The notes under the pieces: generated by a model | The model's database searches: none | Seen by the model: the letters and a program-made list of their open reading frames with translations, nothing else | What the model was told of the DNA's origin: nothing | Assembly (NCBI GenBank): GCA_944321525.1 | Contig: CALULQ010000012.1 | Location: forward strand, 1 to 64,000 | Source of the DNA: an uncultured Paraprevotella sp. | GTDB taxonomy: Bacteria > Bacteroidota > Bacteroidia > Bacteroidales > Bacteroidaceae | Length of the DNA: 64,000 nt | Direction of reading: 5' to 3' | Shown: piece after piece, positions 16,921 to 28,396 of the stretch | Numbering within the stretch: position 1 is the stretch's first letter | Layout of the letters: every line of letters starts with the position of its first letter | Position numbers and translations under genes: made by a program

Positions 16921-17279
16921 AAGTATGACGGGCATGTCATACATCTGTGGTGAAAGTCCACGGGGGCGTAGTTGCCGACGAATCCCATAGCGACTTGCAA
17001 GTTTCGAGTGGTGGCGCTCGGGAGAGAAGAAGCAATAGCGAACTCGTGGCCTGACGAACAGGAACCTGATACCAAGGCGTATCAAGCGGACAAGCTGGCC
17101 AGAGACAGCGAAGTTCCCAAAGGCAACCGTAACCTTGATGCGTAATCAGGCAGGTAAACGAGGAAAGATGTATGGCTTATCCCGTGAGGCCTCGGCAGTC
17201 CTGGGGGGATAGTAACAACGAATGCCGAGGAGTCAGCAGAGGTTGTGGTAGCCGTTCTCGTGCAGGACAAGGCGAAGGG

Positions 17280-17765
17280 CCGAATAATTTAGTGTCCAAC
17301 AAAGGTGCGGCAGGCATAGATGGAATGAAAGACGAAGAGTTGCGCGGCTATATGAATGAGAACTGGCCGGGTATCAAGCAGTCCATCCTTGAACGGAGCT
17401 ACAAGCCCGCTCCTGTCAGGCGCGTGGAAATCCCCAAACCCAACGGGGCGTACGCAAGCTTGGCATCCCCACGGCAGTTGACCGGACTATCCAACAGGGC
17501 ATAGTCCAAATCCTAACGCCCATCTTTGAGGAAGAATTTCAGGAAAACAGCTATGGCTTTCGTCCCGGCAGGAGCTGCGGGCAAGCCGTGCTGAAACTTT
17601 TGGAATACCTCAATGAGGGAGCTGAATGAATAGTGGACATAGACTTGGAGAAGTTCTTCGACAATGTGCCGCAGGATAAGCTGATGAGCTATGTCGGCCG
17701 GGTAATCCATGCCCCCGACACCGGAAGTCTGATACGCAAGTATCTCAGGTTGGGAGTTATGGGAG
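17280..17765 (+). pseudogene. Broken group II intron reverse transcriptase/maturase
   Basis: The fragment reads KGAAGIDGMKDEELRGYMNE, then RRVEIPKPNG. One base is missing near 17449, after which the second frame continues VRKLGIPTAVDRTIQQGIVQ and YGFRPGRSCGQAVLKLLEYL. A TGA at 17627-17629 replaces an expected aromatic codon before VDIDLEKFFDNVPQDKLMSY. The sequence stops at GVM, where the MITE-like element begins at 17766. The YADD catalytic box, thumb and maturase domains are absent, so about half the usual length is gone. It cannot make an active enzyme. Confidence 0.85.
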
Positions 17766-18513
17766 CAGTAGAAATCCAATGGGGACAGCCGTATATTTCA
17801 GCGATTCCGGGAAGGGAAGAAAGACGGCCCTCGGGAACTCCCTTGCACGTTTCGATGGCGCCGGCCGTCTCCTGTCGCAAAGGCGCCAAAAGACCAGCGG
17901 ACAGCAACAAGTTCCCAAATGACATTCTGTCAAAACGTCAAGACAGCGCTTGCGAGAACCGCGCAAACGGGCACGGACGGGAACAGAATGGAAATGCGCG
18001 AACCTCGCTCGCCCAGGGAAATGCAGGATGAAAGCCGAAAGCTGGTTTCCGCGACATTTTGCCGCACGCCACAGAACGCCGTGCGGCCGGAACCCGCTTC
18101 CCACGTCAGCCCCGCAAGAGGAATGGTTTGCAAAAGGACAAACGGGGGGTGTACGCGGACGGACTCCATCCAGAACGGGAAAAGCCTTCCGAAGCCTTGT
18201 TTTTCCCCTCTTTTTGCACCCGCAGGGAGTACCTTGCGGCAAAAAAGTTTCGTCTTTGCGGAAGGCGGTTCATTTCTTTGCGGAAAGCGATTCTGTTTTT
18301 ACCGTGAAAAAACGACCGTCGGGACGGAGAAATGCTCCATACAAACAGTTCCTCTACACGTTTTTTAACAGTCCGGCCCCCTTTTGCGACGGTTTGTCCT
18401 GTCATTGAAACACGGAAGCGAAAGGAAAGCCTTTCTTTCTGGCAGGAAATTCCGTGCTTGGGTGACAATCCGACACGGGCGTTGTTGCAGGTTCCCCCAC
18501 TGAATTTCTACTG
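17766..18513. mobile_element. MITE-like non-coding element, copy 2 (inverted relative to copy 1)
   Basis: A 748-bp block with ends CAGTAGAAATCCAATGGGG and CCCCCACTGAATTTCTACTG. It aligns in reverse with copy 1 at 11595-12348. Here the GTTTTGAC-type tandem has two units instead of three. It interrupts the group II intron reverse transcriptase after GVM. No RT sequence resumes on the far side, so the insertion came with, or was followed by, a deletion of intron sequence. Confidence 0.75.
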
Positions 18514-18600
18514 ATCCTGGATTACTACACGATTAGGCATTCTTTGAAAACAAATTAAACCACCGTATGCCGAAGGTACGTACGGTGGTGTGAGAGGGGA

Positions 18601-18643
18601 GGAAACGAAAGTAGGTCAGAAAACTTTCGTTTCCTGACCTACT
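18601..18643. other. Two overlapping, competing hairpins at the intron end and after rpsA
   Basis: GGAAACGAAAGT (18601-18612) pairs with ACTTTCGTTTCC (18623-18634). AGTAGGTCAG (18610-18619) pairs with CTGACCTACT (18634-18643). The arms interleave, so only one stem can form fully. The site may be intron domain VI, the rpsA transcript end (the rpsA stop is at 18662 on the minus strand), or both. Confidence 0.6.
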
Positions 18644-18661
18644 CGATTATTATAGGAACAA

Positions 18662-20461
18662 TTATTTGTTCTCGTCCTTTTCCATTTGTGCTTTCAGGGC
18701 TGCCAAGGCGTCGATGTCACCCAAGGTGGTGGAAGCAGCCTGGTTCTGGATTACAGGGATATCTTCCTTCTTGGAGTTCTTCTTGGCTGCGTTGCTTGCC
18801 TTCTTGGCCTCTTTGGCCTCGGCGCGCTGTGCATCCTCGTAGATGCGGCTGTGAGAAAGGATGATGCGCTTGCTTTCCTTGTTGAATTCGATGACCTTGA
18901 ACGGCAACTTCTCGTTCAACTGTGCCTGGCTGCCATCTTCCTTCACCAGATGTTTCGGGGTAGCGAAGCCTTCTACGCCATATTCCAATTGGATAACGGC
19001 ACCTTTGTCCAGCATTTCCACGATGGTACCTTCGTGTACGGAACCTACCGTGAATACAGTCTCGAATACGTCCCACGGATTCTCTTCGAGCTGCTTGTGG
19101 CCCAAGCTCAAGCGACGGTTTTCCTTGTCGATTTCCAATACGACAACTTCGATGTCCGCGCCAATCTGAGTGAATTCAGACGGATGCTTGATTTTCTTTG
19201 TCCAAGACAAGTCGGAGATGTGGATCAAGCCGTCTACGCCTTCTTCGATTTCCACGAATACGCCGAAGTTGGTGAAGTTGCGCACCTTGGCCGTGTGCTG
19301 TGAGCCAACGGGATACTTCTCTTCGATGTCTTCCCATGGATCCGGCTTCAGTTGCTTGATGCCCAACGACATCTTGCGCTCTTCGCGGTCCAGCGTCAGG
19401 ATGACGGCTTCCACTTCGTCGCCGACCTTCATGAAGTCCTGTGCCGAACGCAAGTGCTGGCTCCACGACATTTCGGAAACATGGATCAAGCCTTCCACGC
19501 CCGGAGCGATTTCGATGAACGCGCCGTAATCGGCCATCACCACAACTTTGCCTTTTACCTTGTCGCCCACCTTCAAGTTGGGATCCAATGCGTCCCAAGG
19601 ATGCGGAGTGAGCTGCTTCAGGCCCAGTGCGATGCGCTTCTTTTCGTCGTCGAAGTCGAGGATGACCACGTTGATCTTCTGGTCCAATTGAACCACTTCC
19701 TTCGGATCGCTGACGCGGCCCCAAGACAAGTCGGTGATATGGATCAAACCGTCTACGCCGCCCAAGTCGACGAACACGCCGTAAGAAGTGATGTTCTTGA
19801 CCGTTCCTTCCAATACTTGTCCCTTCTCGAGCTTGCTGATGATTTCCTTCTTCTGCTGTTCCAGTTCAGCTTCAATGAGTGCCTTGTGGGAAACAACGAC
19901 ATTCTTGAATTCCTGGTTGATTTTTACGACCTTGAATTCCATCGTCTTGCCTACGAATACGTCGTAGTCGCGGATGGGTTTCACGTCGATTTGCGAACCC
20001 GGCAAGAAAGCTTCGATGCCGAATACGTCTACAATCATACCGCCCTTCGTGCGGCACTTGATATATCCCTTGATGATTTCGTCGTTCTCAAGAGCTTGGT
20101 TCACGCGATCCCAAGAGCGGGTTGCGCGTGCCTTCTTGTGGGAGAGGATGAGCTGTCCCTTTTTGTCTTCTTGGTTCTCGATGTAAACTTCCACTGTGTC
20201 GCCCACTTTCAAATCGGGGTTGTAGCGGAACTCGCTCATGGGGATGATGCCGTCGGACTTGAAGCCGATGTTGACCACCACTTCGCGCTTGTTCATCGCG
20301 ATGACCGTGCCGTCCACCACTTCGTGGTCGTTCACTTTGTTCAAAGAGCCTTCGTAGGCCTTTTCTTGAGCCTCGTGGCTCTCCTGGGTCTGGATTTCAC
20401 CGTTTTCGTAGGCATCCCAATCAAAGTCTGCCAGCGGTGCTACGTTTTTTAAATCTGCCAT
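18662..20461 (-). CDS. rpsA: 30S ribosomal protein S1
   Basis: A 599-residue protein with six S1 RNA-binding repeats. Characteristic strands include VDGTVIAMNKREVVVNIGFK, EGTVKNITSYGVFVDLGGVD, DGLIHITDLSWGRVSDPKEV, GLIHVSEMSWSQHL and DGLIHISDLSWTKKIKHPSE. S1 binds mRNA leaders and helps load them on the 30S subunit. Bacteroidetes lack strong Shine-Dalgarno use, so S1 is likely important for initiation. The C-terminal tail (from about 545) is Lys/Ala-rich and probably disordered. Its promoter is the cleanest minus-33/minus-7 pair in the window. Length is slightly above the 557 residues of E. coli S1. Confidence 0.97.
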   Translation of the reverse strand: MADLKNVAPLADFDWDAYENGEIQTQESHEAQEKAYEGSLNKVNDHEVVDGTVIAMNKREVVVNIGFKSDGIIPMSEFRYNPDLKVGDTVEVYIENQEDKKGQLILSHKKARATRSWDRVNQALENDEIIKGYIKCRTKGGMIVDVFGIEAFLPGSQIDVKPIRDYDVFVGKTMEFKVVKINQEFKNVVVSHKALIEAELEQQKKEIISKLEKGQVLEGTVKNITSYGVFVDLGGVDGLIHITDLSWGRVSDPKEVVQLDQKINVVILDFDDEKKRIALGLKQLTPHPWDALDPNLKVGDKVKGKVVVMADYGAFIEIAPGVEGLIHVSEMSWSQHLRSAQDFMKVGDEVEAVILTLDREERKMSLGIKQLKPDPWEDIEEKYPVGSQHTAKVRNFTNFGVFVEIEEGVDGLIHISDLSWTKKIKHPSEFTQIGADIEVVVLEIDKENRRLSLGHKQLEENPWDVFETVFTVGSVHEGTIVEMLDKGAVIQLEYGVEGFATPKHLVKEDGSQAQLNEKLPFKVIEFNKESKRIILSHSRIYEDAQRAEAKEAKKASNAAKKNSKKEDIPVIQNQAASTTLGDIDALAALKAQMEKDENK

Positions 20462-20522
20462 TTAGTTAATTGAAAATTGTGATAATTAATACGGTTAGAC
20501 ATTATGTTGTCGTAATCGCGCG

Positions 20523-20553
20523 CAAAGATACGACAAAATGTTTTATCCGACAA
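20523..20553 (-). promoter_or_regulatory. Promoter of rpsA
   Basis: On the minus strand TTG (20551-20553) and TATCTTTG (20523-20530) lie exactly 20 bp apart. The start codon is 61 bp downstream, giving a leader of about 55 nt. Confidence 0.82.
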
Positions 20554-20661
20554 TTAAAACGAAAAGAAAATGAGCGCTTTTCTCATTTTTCTTCCGGCCT
20601 TTGCCTCGTTTGTCTGTGCAAAACCGCTATCTTTATGCCGTCTAAAAGAATTTGCGTGCTC

Positions 20662-22341
20662 ATGCGTGGAATAATGTTGTTCGTGGCGCTGGCGTTTTTG
20701 TGGATGCCGGCGGTGGCGGGAGGGCGTACGGAAGTGTTGCTCGACTCGTTGGACCGGGCCGTGGCCCGGAAATCGGTTTTCGTGGCGGCCAAGTCGGCCC
20801 GGATAGACCAGTTGAAAGGTCAACCGGCGCGCACATTGGCCGACAAGTATAGCCTTTCTAAATTCTTGTTCAATGAATATGCCACTTTCGACAGCGATTC
20901 GGCATGGTTCTATGCGAATCGCTGTGCGGAGCTGGCCGGAACCTTGCGCGACAGCGTGCGGGAGGCAGAGGCCGGACTGTTCCTGGCCCTGGCTTACACG
21001 AATACGGGCTTGTTCGATGCGGCGCGGAATTGCCTGGAGGATTTGTCGGAGAGGGATGTGGTCTTGCCCGGAAGCTTGGAGCGTTTGCGGCTGGAGGTGG
21101 AGGCTTTGTATCATTTCCATTTGGCCGAATACGTGGGGCAGGATGCCAGCGGATGGCAAGAGGAGTACAACCGCCGGGCGTTTGAAAGCAGGGAAAGGCT
21201 CTTGGCCATGCCGGGGAACGGACACCCCGATTTGTTGTGGCAGAGGGTGGAAAGCGCGATGAAGGTGGAGGGAGGCATGGCGGCAATGGAGCGCGAGATC
21301 GGCGAAGCGTTGGCGCGTCCCGAGAGCATGCAACCGCAAAGCCGGGCACGCCTGCACTTTTCGCTGGCGGCCTGGAAAAGGGAGCGGGGCGACGAGGGGT
21401 GGCTCGACGAGGCCATCTTGGCCGCACTGACAGACTTGCACGCCGCCAATCGCGACGAGCTGGCCCTGCAGACCGTGGCGCTGGAACTGTTCGAACGGGG
21501 CGACGTGGAGCGGGCTTACCGTTATATCCAAAGCACGCTCGAGGACGCCTTATATTATAAGAACCGCATCCGTTTCAGCCGTCTGGCCGACATGCAGTCT
21601 ATTATAAATAAGGAGTATCAGCATGTGAAAGACCTTCAGAACCGGAAACTTTGGGCTTGTGTGTGGTTCATAGGGTTGTTGCTGGCGGGGATGGGAGTGG
21701 TTTCGGTCGGGTTAATGCGCCAGAAACGTCGCATGGCCGAGGCGCAGCGTGCCTTGTCGCAGGCCAATGTGCGCATGAACGGGCAGTTGGAGGCTCTCGA
21801 ACGCGCCGACCGTGAACTGGACGAGGCCAATGAGAAACTCACGCAGACGGTGTCGCTCCTGACCGAGGCCAACTACGTGAAAGAGGAATACATCGCGCGG
21901 ATGTTCACTTTGTGCGCCGCTTACATCAACCGGACCGAAGAGGTGCGGGTTCACATTGGCCGGAACTTGAAGGCCGGGCAAGCCAAGGAGGCTTTGAAAT
22001 ATGTGAGTTCGGACAGCTGGGCCACCGGAGCTTGGAAAGACTTCTATCGCGAGTTCGACGCCATTTTCCTGAGGATATACCCCGATTTCGTAGACCGTTT
22101 CAACGCGCTGTTGAAGCCAGAGGCGCAAATCTTGCCCAAGAAGGGCGAACTGCTCACGCCCGAGCTTCGCATCTATGCACTCATCCGGTTGGGGATTGCG
22201 AGCCGTCCGCGCATTGCGGAGATTTTGCATTATTCGTTGCAGACGGTGTACAATTACCAAACCCGTACCCGTTCCCGGCTGAAAGATGAAAGCTTGGACC
22301 TGGAGCAGGCCGTTTCCCGGTTCGGGTTTGCGGAAAACTGA
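20662..22341 (+). CDS. TPR/DUF6377-type membrane-anchored transcriptional regulator
   Basis: A 559-residue protein with a signal peptide or N-terminal anchor (MRGIMLFVALAFLWMPAVAG), a periplasmic helical-repeat domain (about 20-320), one membrane helix (about 332-352, ACVWFIGLLLAGMGVVSVGL), a coiled coil (355-420) and a cytoplasmic C-terminal domain. That domain ends in a LuxR-like HTH (PRIAEILHYSLQTVYNYQTR). The build matches Bacteroidetes one-component regulators that sense outside the membrane and bind DNA inside. I chose the start at 20662 because a minus-7-like TATCTTTA at 20628-20635 overlaps the earlier candidate ATG. The adjacent TonB receptor and GH97 genes are the likely targets. 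Confidence 0.78.
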   Translation: MRGIMLFVALAFLWMPAVAGGRTEVLLDSLDRAVARKSVFVAAKSARIDQLKGQPARTLADKYSLSKFLFNEYATFDSDSAWFYANRCAELAGTLRDSVREAEAGLFLALAYTNTGLFDAARNCLEDLSERDVVLPGSLERLRLEVEALYHFHLAEYVGQDASGWQEEYNRRAFESRERLLAMPGNGHPDLLWQRVESAMKVEGGMAAMEREIGEALARPESMQPQSRARLHFSLAAWKRERGDEGWLDEAILAALTDLHAANRDELALQTVALELFERGDVERAYRYIQSTLEDALYYKNRIRFSRLADMQSIINKEYQHVKDLQNRKLWACVWFIGLLLAGMGVVSVGLMRQKRRMAEAQRALSQANVRMNGQLEALERADRELDEANEKLTQTVSLLTEANYVKEEYIARMFTLCAAYINRTEEVRVHIGRNLKAGQAKEALKYVSSDSWATGAWKDFYREFDAIFLRIYPDFVDRFNALLKPEAQILPKKGELLTPELRIYALIRLGIASRPRIAEILHYSLQTVYNYQTRTRSRLKDESLDLEQAVSRFGFAEN

Positions 22342-22464
22342 TATGGATTTCCATTCACGGCCGTCTTCAATTTCCTACTTTCTGCCCTCTGCGGCTCTGT
22401 GCTACTGTCTTGTCGGTTAGTGGCTTGCGGATTTCTTTGTCCTACTCTTCCGGCTTACCAGCTC

Positions 22465-22495
22465 TTGTCCGGCGTTGGGCGGGGCGCTACCTTTG
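22465..22495 (+). promoter_or_regulatory. Promoter of the TonB receptor / GH97 operon
   Basis: TTG (22465-22467), 20 bp, then TACCTTTG (22488-22495). The leader before the receptor ATG at 22526 would be about 24 nt. The rest of the 184-bp gap after the regulator gene shows no other feature. Confidence 0.78.
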
Positions 22496-22525
22496 CCGTG
22501 TCAAACTTTTAAAGCCATAGCGACA

Positions 22526-24793
22526 ATGAAAACCTTAAAAACCATCAGACACGGCGTGCCGTTCCTTTTATGTATCCTGTATGCCGGGCATGCGGCGGCA
22601 AGGGTGGAGCCAACCGATACCATCGCATCTGCGCAAACGGGCGCGGAGGGCAAGGAGGAGAAGGGGCGCAACGTGATGTTGAATGCATCGGACGCCAACA
22701 AACCCCGGGAGATTCAAATCGGTTTGCCATCGGAAGACGTGAATGTCTACGAAAACGGCCTGCCTGCCGTCTATTCTTCCACCATCCACAAACTGGCGGC
22801 CCACTGGCGCAGCGATGCCAGCCTGGGGCACGTGGGACTGATGACGCCCTCCGAGTCGGCCATCACCACGGGCAACATTGCTTACGCCGTCAACGCCTAT
22901 TCGCAGTTGGGCAGCAAGGATTTCAAGGGCGTGGTGAGCTATAAGGCCAATCATTTCGGGATGCAGAATTTCGACGGCAACGTGTCGGGCAGCATGGGGA
23001 AGGGGCTTTTGTTTACGGCTAGCGTGTACCAGAATTTCGACCCGGGCTTTTTCGACCCGAAGTTTACCGATTTCTCCGACCGCACGCAGCTTTACCATGC
23101 CGGCCTGACACGGCTTTTTGGTCATGGCCGGGGGCGCACCTCGCTTCTTTATAAATATTCCCGCAGCGCGTCGTTGGGCACGATGGTGTCGTATGCTCCT
23201 TTCATTTATGCGGGCGACGGCAGTGTGCGCCAATTGCCGGGGTTCCGGCTCGGCACGGATTCCTACTGTCCCGAAAACGGCTATTTCACCTACATGGACG
23301 TGCGCGACGGCGTGATGAAGAAGCAGCGGATAGGCGACGGCATCGACAACGCGGCCCACGAGATAGCCTGGATTTCCGATTATTCCTTTTCTGACCGCAC
23401 GCGGCTGAAGCTGGCCCTGAAATACATGGGGGCGGATGCGGCTTACGTTGACTTCTCTGGCAGCAACATCATCGACGCCACGCCAGCCGACGGCTTCTTG
23501 CTCGACGGCAGGCCCTATGCGGGACTGACTGAAGCGCGCATCGCGTTCCTGCACTACGCCAAGGTGCGCAACGTCCTGCTCACGTCCGAACTGGAACACC
23601 GTGCCGGGCGCCATGCCCTTCGTCTGGGGCTGAATCAGTGGAACTATTTCCTGGACTATTATTCGTCGTCCACCAAGTGGAACTGCACGGTGGAGCCTTA
23701 TCCGTCTGTTCTGTCCACGGCGGCCACCTCGGCCCACGGCGGTTTCTACGAGTTCAATGCCGTGGGCTCGGAGTTCACGAAAGGAAATGAGAACAAGCTG
23801 GCGCTCTATTTCACAGACGATTGGCAGGTCGTGCCTCGGCTGAACCTCTATTATGGGGCGCGCGTGGAATACTATCGCATGGATCTCGACCAGATTCCCC
23901 TTGCGCGTTACGACGGGTTCCACATCGGCGACACCGATCCTGCGGGACGGCGGGTGGAGCCGGTGCATGTCACGAAAGACAAAATCAACTATGCCGCCAC
24001 GTTGCAACTGAGATACAGCCTGACGAAACATGTCGGCCTGCAGGCCGACGCTACGGTGGCCACCCGCTTTCCGCGCATCAACGAATATGCCGGCACGGGC
24101 CCCACGGCGGAGCAATACAAACGGGTGGTCATTCCCTTGGTGCGGGGTGGCGTTTCCTATAAGAACCATTGGCTCGACGCATCGTCGATGGTCACTTTCA
24201 TTTCCAAGTCGAACAACATCGACCAGCAGAACGTGACGAAGCCGGGCACGCAGGAGATGAAGACCGTGTTGCTCATCTACGGCATCCAGACGTTGGGGTG
24301 GACGACGACGGCCGAAGTGGACCCCTTCAGGCGGTTCCACCTCCATGCTCTCTTCACCTGGCAGAAGCCGGTCTACCGCGACTATTTCATCCGCTCGCCT
24401 TTCGATGGCGTGCCCGACCTGGATGCCGACGGCAACATCGTGAAGGAAATCCCGCAAATCCTGGTAGAGCTGGATCCCAGTTACAACATCACGGACGACC
24501 TGCGGCTGTGGTTGAGTTTCCGCTATTTCGGGAAGACCTACGCCAACCTGACCGATGCCCTTTATTTCAACGGCCGGTGGGAAACCTTCGGCGGGCTGGA
24601 CTGGAAGGTGAACGAGCACTTGTCGGTCAACGTGAACGTCATCAACATCCTGAACCAGAAAGGGGCGAGCGGCACCATCAGCGGGGCCGAGCTGCTTTCT
24701 AAGGAAGAAGCCCCGAAATATGCCAACCATTACATGAGCGGTAACTACCTTCGCCCGTTCACGGTGGAATTCGGAGCGAAAATCAGCTTCTGA
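22526..24793 (+). CDS. TonB-dependent outer-membrane receptor
   Basis: A 755-residue protein with a signal peptide (VPFLLCILYAGHAAA), a short plug region (residues 60-180; VNVYENGLPAVYSSTIHKLA) and a 22-strand-type barrel rich in alternating aromatic residues, ending in FTVEFGAKISF with the terminal Phe expected for BamA recognition. It lacks the N-terminal carboxypeptidase-like domain common in SusC proteins, and no SusD gene follows. It is therefore closer to a stand-alone TonB receptor than to a SusCD pair. The neighbours (regulator upstream, GH97 alpha-glucosidase 52 bp downstream) argue for uptake of an alpha-glucan breakdown product or a co-regulated ligand. Met at 22526 was chosen for its signal peptide and position after the promoter. 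Confidence 0.82.
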   Translation: MKTLKTIRHGVPFLLCILYAGHAAARVEPTDTIASAQTGAEGKEEKGRNVMLNASDANKPREIQIGLPSEDVNVYENGLPAVYSSTIHKLAAHWRSDASLGHVGLMTPSESAITTGNIAYAVNAYSQLGSKDFKGVVSYKANHFGMQNFDGNVSGSMGKGLLFTASVYQNFDPGFFDPKFTDFSDRTQLYHAGLTRLFGHGRGRTSLLYKYSRSASLGTMVSYAPFIYAGDGSVRQLPGFRLGTDSYCPENGYFTYMDVRDGVMKKQRIGDGIDNAAHEIAWISDYSFSDRTRLKLALKYMGADAAYVDFSGSNIIDATPADGFLLDGRPYAGLTEARIAFLHYAKVRNVLLTSELEHRAGRHALRLGLNQWNYFLDYYSSSTKWNCTVEPYPSVLSTAATSAHGGFYEFNAVGSEFTKGNENKLALYFTDDWQVVPRLNLYYGARVEYYRMDLDQIPLARYDGFHIGDTDPAGRRVEPVHVTKDKINYAATLQLRYSLTKHVGLQADATVATRFPRINEYAGTGPTAEQYKRVVIPLVRGGVSYKNHWLDASSMVTFISKSNNIDQQNVTKPGTQEMKTVLLIYGIQTLGWTTTAEVDPFRRFHLHALFTWQKPVYRDYFIRSPFDGVPDLDADGNIVKEIPQILVELDPSYNITDDLRLWLSFRYFGKTYANLTDALYFNGRWETFGGLDWKVNEHLSVNVNVINILNQKGASGTISGAELLSKEEAPKYANHYMSGNYLRPFTVEFGAKISF

Positions 24794-24836
24794 TATTGAA
24801 AGAAATCATTAACTTTAATCCCATAATCTTAATTAA

Positions 24837-26969
<2,133 letters not shown>

Positions 26970-27037
26970 TTTCTGCCGATTCGCCCTGTATCTCACTTTT
27001 TTATATTATCTTTGCAGCGTCAAATTTCTAATTCAAC

Positions 27038-28015
27038 ATGGGAAAAATTAATTGCATAGGTATCCTGACGTCCGGCGGTGATGCGCCGGGCATGAATGCG
27101 GCCATACGCGCCATCACGCGCGCGGGCATCGCCGCCGGATTGAAGGTAAAGGGGATTTACAGGGGATATGAAGGACTGATTAACAAAGAAATCAAGGACT
27201 TCACCACGGAGAACGTGAGCAACATCATCCAGCGCGGCGGAACCATTCTGAAAACGGCCCGCAGCAAGGAGTTCATGACACCGGAGGGACGGAAGAAGGC
27301 CTACGACAACATGGTGGAGCAGGGCATCGACGCCCTCATCGTCATCGGCGGAAACGGCTCGCTGGCCGGAGCGCGCATTTTTGCCGAAGAGTTCGACGTG
27401 CCCTGCATCGGATTGCCCGGAACGATTGACAACGACCTCAACGGAACGGACACGACCATCGGCTACGACACCACGCTGAACACCATCGTGGAGTGCGTCG
27501 ACAAGATCCGCGACACGGCCACCTCGCACGAGCGCATCTTCTTCATCGAAGTGATGGGGCGCGACGCGGGCTTCCTGGCACAGAACGGCGCCATCGCCAG
27601 CGGGGCGGAGGCGGCCATCATCCCCGAAGACAGCACGAACGCCGACCAGTTGGAGCAGTTCATCAGCCGTGGCATACGCAAAAGCAAAAGTTCCAGCATG
27701 GTCATCGTTTCCGAAAGTCCCAAGTGTGGTGCCATGTACTATGCCGACCGCGTGAAGAACGAGTATCCCGAGTTCGACGTGCGCGTCTCCATCCTGGGCC
27801 ACTTGCAGCGTGGCGGCTCGCCGAGCGCGTCGGACCGCATATTGGCCAGCCGCCTGGGCGTGGGCGCCATCCGTGCCTTGCAGGAGGGCCAGCGCAACGT
27901 GATGATCGGCATCCGCAACGACGAGGTGGTCTACGTGCCTTTCTGCAATGCCATCAAGAGCGACAAGCCCATCAAGAAGGAACTGATCGACGTGCTGGGC
28001 ATCTTGTCCATCTGA
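27038..28015 (+). CDS. pfkA: 6-phosphofructokinase, paralogue 1 (Asn in the GGDGS position)
   Basis: A 325-residue PfkA-family enzyme converting fructose 6-phosphate to the 1,6-bisphosphate. Conserved blocks: [29 protein letters not shown] (catalytic Asp), [11 protein letters not shown] and [17 protein letters not shown]. The metal/nucleotide loop reads [10 protein letters not shown] instead of the usual GGDGS, so the residue equivalent to E. coli Asp103 is Asn. The second copy at 46612 keeps Asp. A TATCTTTG minus-7 box (27007-27014) precedes the gene by 24 bp and a terminator follows, so it is monocistronic. Glycolytic function is likely, but donor choice or regulation could differ from copy 2. 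Confidence 0.93.
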   Translation: MGKINCIGILTSGGDAPGMNAAIRAITRAGIAAGLKVKGIYRGYEGLINKEIKDFTTENVSNIIQRGGTILKTARSKEFMTPEGRKKAYDNMVEQGIDALIVIGGNGSLAGARIFAEEFDVPCIGLPGTIDNDLNGTDTTIGYDTTLNTIVECVDKIRDTATSHERIFFIEVMGRDAGFLAQNGAIASGAEAAIIPEDSTNADQLEQFISRGIRKSKSSSMVIVSESPKCGAMYYADRVKNEYPEFDVRVSILGHLQRGGSPSASDRILASRLGVGAIRALQEGQRNVMIGIRNDEVVYVPFCNAIKSDKPIKKELIDVLGILSI

Positions 28016-28046
28016 CGCGCGCCTTGTAGCGCCATATATATATAAT

Positions 28047-28096
28047 AAGGTGTAGGGAACGCAATCCTTGGCGGGTTGTTTCCCTGCACCTTTTTT
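28047..28096 (+). terminator. Intrinsic terminator of pfkA paralogue 1
   Basis: AAGGTGTAGGGAA (28047-28059) pairs with TTCCCTGCACCTT (28080-28092) with one mismatch, followed by a run of T to 28096. Confidence 0.82.
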
Positions 28097-28154
28097 GTAT
28101 GCGCCGCCGTCTTGTCCGGGAAATGGAAAAGCGGGCGGCGGAGCGGGAGGAACG

Positions 28155-28230
28155 GCCGTGCGGAGAGCGTGGGAGTACTCTGCGGCAAGTACTCGAGTAC
28201 TTGCCGCAGAGTACTTTCCGGAATGGCGGA
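28155..28230. repeat. Dispersed palindromic element, copy B (perfect core)
   Basis: The core 28175-28214 is a perfect 40-bp palindrome with halves GTACTCTGCGGCAAGTACTC and GAGTACTTGCCGCAGAGTAC. The outer arms are weaker than in other copies. It lies between the pfkA terminator and the GH16 promoter. Confidence 0.87.
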
Positions 28231-28343
28231 CGTCGAGGCCGGCCCTGCCTGCCGTGTGTCGGGCTTTTTCGGGTTGCCGCCGCCCGCAGGGCGTCCGGGC
28301 CCGGAAAAAGTTTGCATACATCGTGCCCGTCTCCGGTCCTGAC

Positions 28344-28374
28344 TTGCAGCTTTCTGCCTATTTTGCTATCTTTA
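28344..28374 (+). promoter_or_regulatory. Promoter of the GH16 gene
   Basis: TTG (28344-28346), 20 bp, then TATCTTTA (28367-28374), one base off the TAnnTTTG consensus. The GH16 ATG is 23 bp downstream. Confidence 0.7.
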
Positions 28375-28396
28375 CCTCATCTTAGAAAAGGAACGC

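Larger units (their letters stand above)
16924..18645 (+). mobile_element. Degenerate group II intron, class C-like
   Basis: The 5' part has group II features (GTATGAC start, CTGTGGTGAAAGTCCAC, GAATCCCATAGCGACTTGCA). A reverse-transcriptase frame follows (17280-17765). A domain V-like hairpin (CCACCGTATGCC, GGTACGTACGGTGG, about 18561-18590) is followed by GTGTGAGAGGGG. The element sits immediately after a terminator hairpin, as class C introns do. It is dead: the RT has a one-base deletion, an in-frame stop and a missing 3' part, and a 748-bp MITE-like element fills its centre. Exact boundaries are estimates. Confidence 0.75.

Noticed and set aside
16845..17075. A 77-codon N-terminal extension of RNase Z
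   Set aside because: It runs through the terminator hairpin and intron 5' sequence; MEKFELTILGCG is the family start.
22568..24730. A 720-residue minus-strand frame opposite the TonB receptor
   Set aside because: Composition (His/Arg/Val-rich) is that of an antisense shadow; the plus strand has a signal peptide, a barrel and a terminal Phe.
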